This document shows positions 61,552 through 64,000 of a DNA stretch of 64,000 nt, one piece after another. The number at the start of each line of letters is the position of its first letter. The stretch's first letter is position 1. Position numbers and translations under genes: made by a program. The stretch spans positions 62,001 through 126,000 of the forward strand of contig NZ_OCMS01000005.1 in assembly GCF_900215325.1 (NCBI RefSeq). Reading direction: 5' to 3'. The DNA comes from Fibrobacter sp. UWB16. Its GTDB lineage: Bacteria; Fibrobacterota; Fibrobacteria; Fibrobacterales; Fibrobacteraceae. The notes beneath the pieces were generated by a model. That model searched no databases. It was not told the origin of the DNA and saw only the letters and a program-made list of their open reading frames with translations.

Positions 61552-62955
61552 CTATTTTATGGAAATCCGTTTGGTTAAATTCGTGGATCCGTTTTGCACT
61601 CGTACCACGTAAAGGCCTTCGGCAATGTTACTTAGATCGACTGTTCCGTTAATGCAATTTGTGCTGTACACGGGACGACCTTGCAAATCGAGCAAGTCGA
61701 CCTTTGCGGCGTTTTTCGAAGCCAATCCCGTCACGAACAGCGTGCGTCCGGCGACATGCAAAGAAAGACTATTGGGTGCATTGAACTGCTTGATGGATTG
61801 TCCCGGATCCAGTGCGGTTGAATCTTTTGCCGTGGAGTCCTTGACTGTAGAATCTGCTTTTGCTGAATCCTTCGGCGGTTCGTAAGTCTGGAGTCTTACC
61901 AAGATGCTGTCAAATGCCGGCTTCGGTTTCAAATTGTCATCGTAGATAAGGCCTTTTTGTCGGTTGAGCCCGCCAAGCCAGCTCCATTTGTCAGATACGC
62001 CCCAAATCAAGTATGTGTCCGCATTCGGTTCTTCGAGAATGATGTCGAGGTATTGACGGAAAGTTTGTCCCTGACGTTCAAGATCGCTCTTGCTGACGTT
62101 GATTCCGCTCTTGAATCCGATATCGAGCTCGGTGATTTTCAGCTTGACGTTGAGTTTTGCAAGTTCCTTGGCGAGGGAGCGGAGACTATCCGGCGAACCG
62201 ATAAAGTGCTTGTCGGTGGTGGTGTCTTCCACGTGTGTTTGGGAACCCACGCAATGGATAGGAATGCCGTTTTTGACCCAGCGCTTCACCTGTTCTAGCA
62301 AAAATCCTGCCTTGGCTTTCGGATTGACGCCCTGTTCGAGGTTGTAGTCGTTATAGCAGAGTTCTGCATCCGGGTCTACAGCGTGAGCCCATACGAATGC
62401 GGAATCGATGAATTCCGGACCGATACCCTGGTACCACACGGAACCGGTGCGCCACTGGGGCTCGTTGTTGCTGATTGCTTCGTTCACCACGTCCCATTCG
62501 GCGACCTGACCTTTCCAGTGGCTGACAACCTTTTCGATGTGGTTCTTGAGAACGGCGAGCAATTTCTTTTTATCGTTCTTGTAGTTGTTTACCCAGCCCG
62601 GAACTTGGCTGTGCCAGGCGAGGGCGTGGCCACGGACGCGCATGCCGTTTTGCTGTGCGTAACGGACCATCTTGTCGCCATTGTTGTAATTGAATCTCCC
62701 TTCTTGCGGTTCGGTGGCGTCGAACTTCATCTCGTTTTCGGCAACGACGATGTTGAATTGGGATTTGTGGATCTGTTCGTAATTGCCAGGAAGGCCTCCG
62801 CCGAACCATTGCGAGTTCAAAATCGCGCCGATGTAGATTCCGTTTTTATCGGCAAGGGATCTAAGGGTTTCATCTGCGGCGAAGGCGTTTGTTAATCCTG
62901 CACCGAATAGGGCCATGCTAAGCATAAGACCCGCGAATGCGTGAGTCTTTTTCAT
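61552..62955 (-). CDS. GH10 endo-1,4-beta-xylanase with T9SS-like C-terminal module (copy 2)
   Basis: 467 residues from the ATG at 62955 (AAAGGAG upstream), signal peptide to about residue 27. Paralogue of copy 1 along its whole length: WDVVNEAI with acid/base Glu159, ITELDIGF with nucleophile Glu276, and YLIWGVSDKWSWLGG in the +1 site region. Its linker differs: three charged KDST-type repeats instead of the Cys-pair linker. It ends in a near-identical C-terminal module, VDLLDLQGRPVY, AEGLYVVRV, TKRISIK. A terminator stands between the two genes, so each is expressed on its own. Tandem duplication followed by divergence is inferred. Confidence 0.93.
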   Translation of the reverse strand: MKKTHAFAGLMLSMALFGAGLTNAFAADETLRSLADKNGIYIGAILNSQWFGGGLPGNYEQIHKSQFNIVVAENEMKFDATEPQEGRFNYNNGDKMVRYAQQNGMRVRGHALAWHSQVPGWVNNYKNDKKKLLAVLKNHIEKVVSHWKGQVAEWDVVNEAISNNEPQWRTGSVWYQGIGPEFIDSAFVWAHAVDPDAELCYNDYNLEQGVNPKAKAGFLLEQVKRWVKNGIPIHCVGSQTHVEDTTTDKHFIGSPDSLRSLAKELAKLNVKLKITELDIGFKSGINVSKSDLERQGQTFRQYLDIILEEPNADTYLIWGVSDKWSWLGGLNRQKGLIYDDNLKPKPAFDSILVRLQTYEPPKDSAKADSTVKDSTAKDSTALDPGQSIKQFNAPNSLSLHVAGRTLFVTGLASKNAAKVDLLDLQGRPVYSTNCINGTVDLSNIAEGLYVVRVQNGSTNLTKRISIK

Positions 62956-63146
62956 CTTTTGTACTCCTTTTAACCCTAATCCTAATGAGTACCCAATATT
63001 ATTTAAGATAAACAAAAAGTAAGCTAAAAGATGTAAAGAAAAATATGCAAAGTTCCACGATAACCAAAATAATGGTAACGCTATTGAACACCTCCCTTTT
63101 AAAATTGAATATCTTTTTATCAGTAAAGTTTAAGTTGGAGGTTCTC

Positions 63147-64000
63147 GTGTCTCGTTCCTTGAAGTTTTCGCTTGCTTTGTCGGCTGCGGTTGCCGCATCT
63201 GCAATGCTTTCGGCCTGTGAAAAACAGGACGCTCAGCAGTCTAAGACCCAACCCGCGCCTGCTGCCGAAGTGACTCCGCAACAGTCCAAGTCCGTCGTGG
63301 TTTATTTCTCTCAGACGGGTGCCACCAAAAAGTTGGCTCAGGTTTTCAAGGAAGCCCGCAATGCAGACGAATTTGAACTCCAGCTTGTAAAGCCGTTCCC
63401 TTCGACTTACGACAGCACGATTGCCGAAGTCCGTGCCGAACGCGAAAGCAAGCGGTGGCCTGCTCTTGTGAATGCAAAAGTGGAACTCGCCAAGTACGAT
63501 ACCGTGTTCCTCGGTTACCCGATTATGTTCGGAACTTTCACTCCGCCGATTTACACATTCCTTGACGCAAACGACTTGAGCGGCAAGGTCGTAGTGCCGT
63601 TCTGCACTTACGGTAGCGGCGGTCGCAAGGCGAGCGCCGATGAACTCAAGACTCTTGAACCGAAAGCCAACGTGACGATCGCTTATGGAATTTCTAACAA
63701 GCGAATTACTGCTGAAGGCGGTGTCGAAAAGGCTAAGGAAGAAGTCGCGACATTCTTTGCTAATCTTGAAACGGGCAAGACTGAAGAAATGCTTGCTGGT
63801 GGCTTCTCGGAACAGCGCCCGCTCACGGCCGAAGATTCTGCCGTGTTTGCCGCAGCTACCAAGGATTACGCCTATTTGGGCTTAAAACCACTCAGCGTCT
63901 CGACGCAGGTTGTCGCTGGAATGAACTACCTCTTCGTTTGCGAAATGAAGGCTTTCGGTGGACCGGCAACGCAGACGAATGTCAAGATTTTCAAGCCGCT
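63147..64000 (+). CDS. Flavodoxin-cystatin-like fusion lipoprotein, 3' end cut by window
   Basis: 284 codons visible from a GTG at 63147, which has GGAGG six bases upstream; the frame was read directly to the window end. Residues 1-23 are a lipoprotein signal with lipobox MLSAC (Cys24). After an Ala/Gln/Pro-rich linker, residues about 50-205 form a flavodoxin-like domain: VVVYFSQTGATKKLAQ (FMN phosphate loop), FLGYPIMFGTFTPPIYTFL and VPFCTYGSGGRK. After about residue 215 a second domain reads SVSTQVVAGMNYLFVCEMKA, with the QxVxG cystatin motif at 254-258. Its end lies outside the window. A membrane-anchored periplasmic flavodoxin is unusual. The function is unknown. Confidence 0.8.
   Translation, partial: MSRSLKFSLALSAAVAASAMLSACEKQDAQQSKTQPAPAAEVTPQQSKSVVVYFSQTGATKKLAQVFKEARNADEFELQLVKPFPSTYDSTIAEVRAERESKRWPALVNAKVELAKYDTVFLGYPIMFGTFTPPIYTFLDANDLSGKVVVPFCTYGSGGRKASADELKTLEPKANVTIAYGISNKRITAEGGVEKAKEEVATFFANLETGKTEEMLAGGFSEQRPLTAEDSAVFAAATKDYAYLGLKPLSVSTQVVAGMNYLFVCEMKAFGGPATQTNVKIFKP

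Noticed and set aside
1-64000. tRNA, rRNA or insertion sequence
   Set aside because: No cloverleaf-like, rRNA-like or transposase sequence was recognised in any spacer.

Overview
The window looks like chromosomal DNA of a Fibrobacter-type (Fibrobacterota) plant-fibre-degrading anaerobe. The evidence is two tandem GH10 xylanases with a C-terminal module resembling type IX secretion sorting domains, several lipoproteins with Ser-rich linkers, a Cthe_2159-type carbohydrate-binding beta-helix lipoprotein, and giant type IV pilin-like surface proteins. Genus assignment is inference from gene content and style; no rRNA or tRNA gene was seen.

Layout. 1-6.7 kb: partial Nnr metabolite-repair enzyme, a beta-barrel protein, a SmtB/CzrA-type metal sensor cotranscribed with a metal permease, and a Ski2-like helicase. 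6.7-14.5 kb: sugar-nucleotide and capsule/EPS genes (rfbA, rfbB, rfbC, low-Mr tyrosine phosphatase, Wza-like exporter, manC), interrupted by a 5'-truncated M6 protease remnant and a small lipoprotein. 14.7-15.7 kb: pheS. 15.8-33.6 kb: two divergent, paralogous two-gene operons. Each encodes a PilW-like prepilin carrying a beta-sandwich-like insert, followed by a PilX-like pseudopilin of about 2,400-2,500 residues. This is the most striking part of the window: probably two versions of a pilus-tip adhesin complex.

33.7-39.3 kb: gpmI, a lipoprotein, uvrB and a small UreE_N-like protein. 39.3-51.7 kb: a complete guanidine/urea carboxylation locus. ROK repressor plus allophanate hydrolase run leftward. 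An ABC transporter, three DUF1989 proteins, an alpha/beta hydrolase and a 1,196-residue biotin-dependent carboxylase run rightward from a near-consensus sigma-54 promoter. Together these should import a nitrogen-rich substrate, carboxylate it, deiminate it to allophanate and split that into ammonia and CO2.

51.8-64 kb: acyltransferase, metallo-beta-lactamase-fold hydrolase, an MFS transporter that appears to start at ATT directly behind cysS, cysS, the carbohydrate-binding lipoprotein, a Crp/Fnr regulator, thioredoxin, the two xylanases, and a flavodoxin-cystatin-like fusion lipoprotein cut by the window end.

Short palindromic repeats occur between genes and, in frame, inside uvrB and the metal permease. 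Several genes share a TTTCTA[A/T]ATT promoter-like element. All starts, domains and functions were read by eye; no database search was possible.
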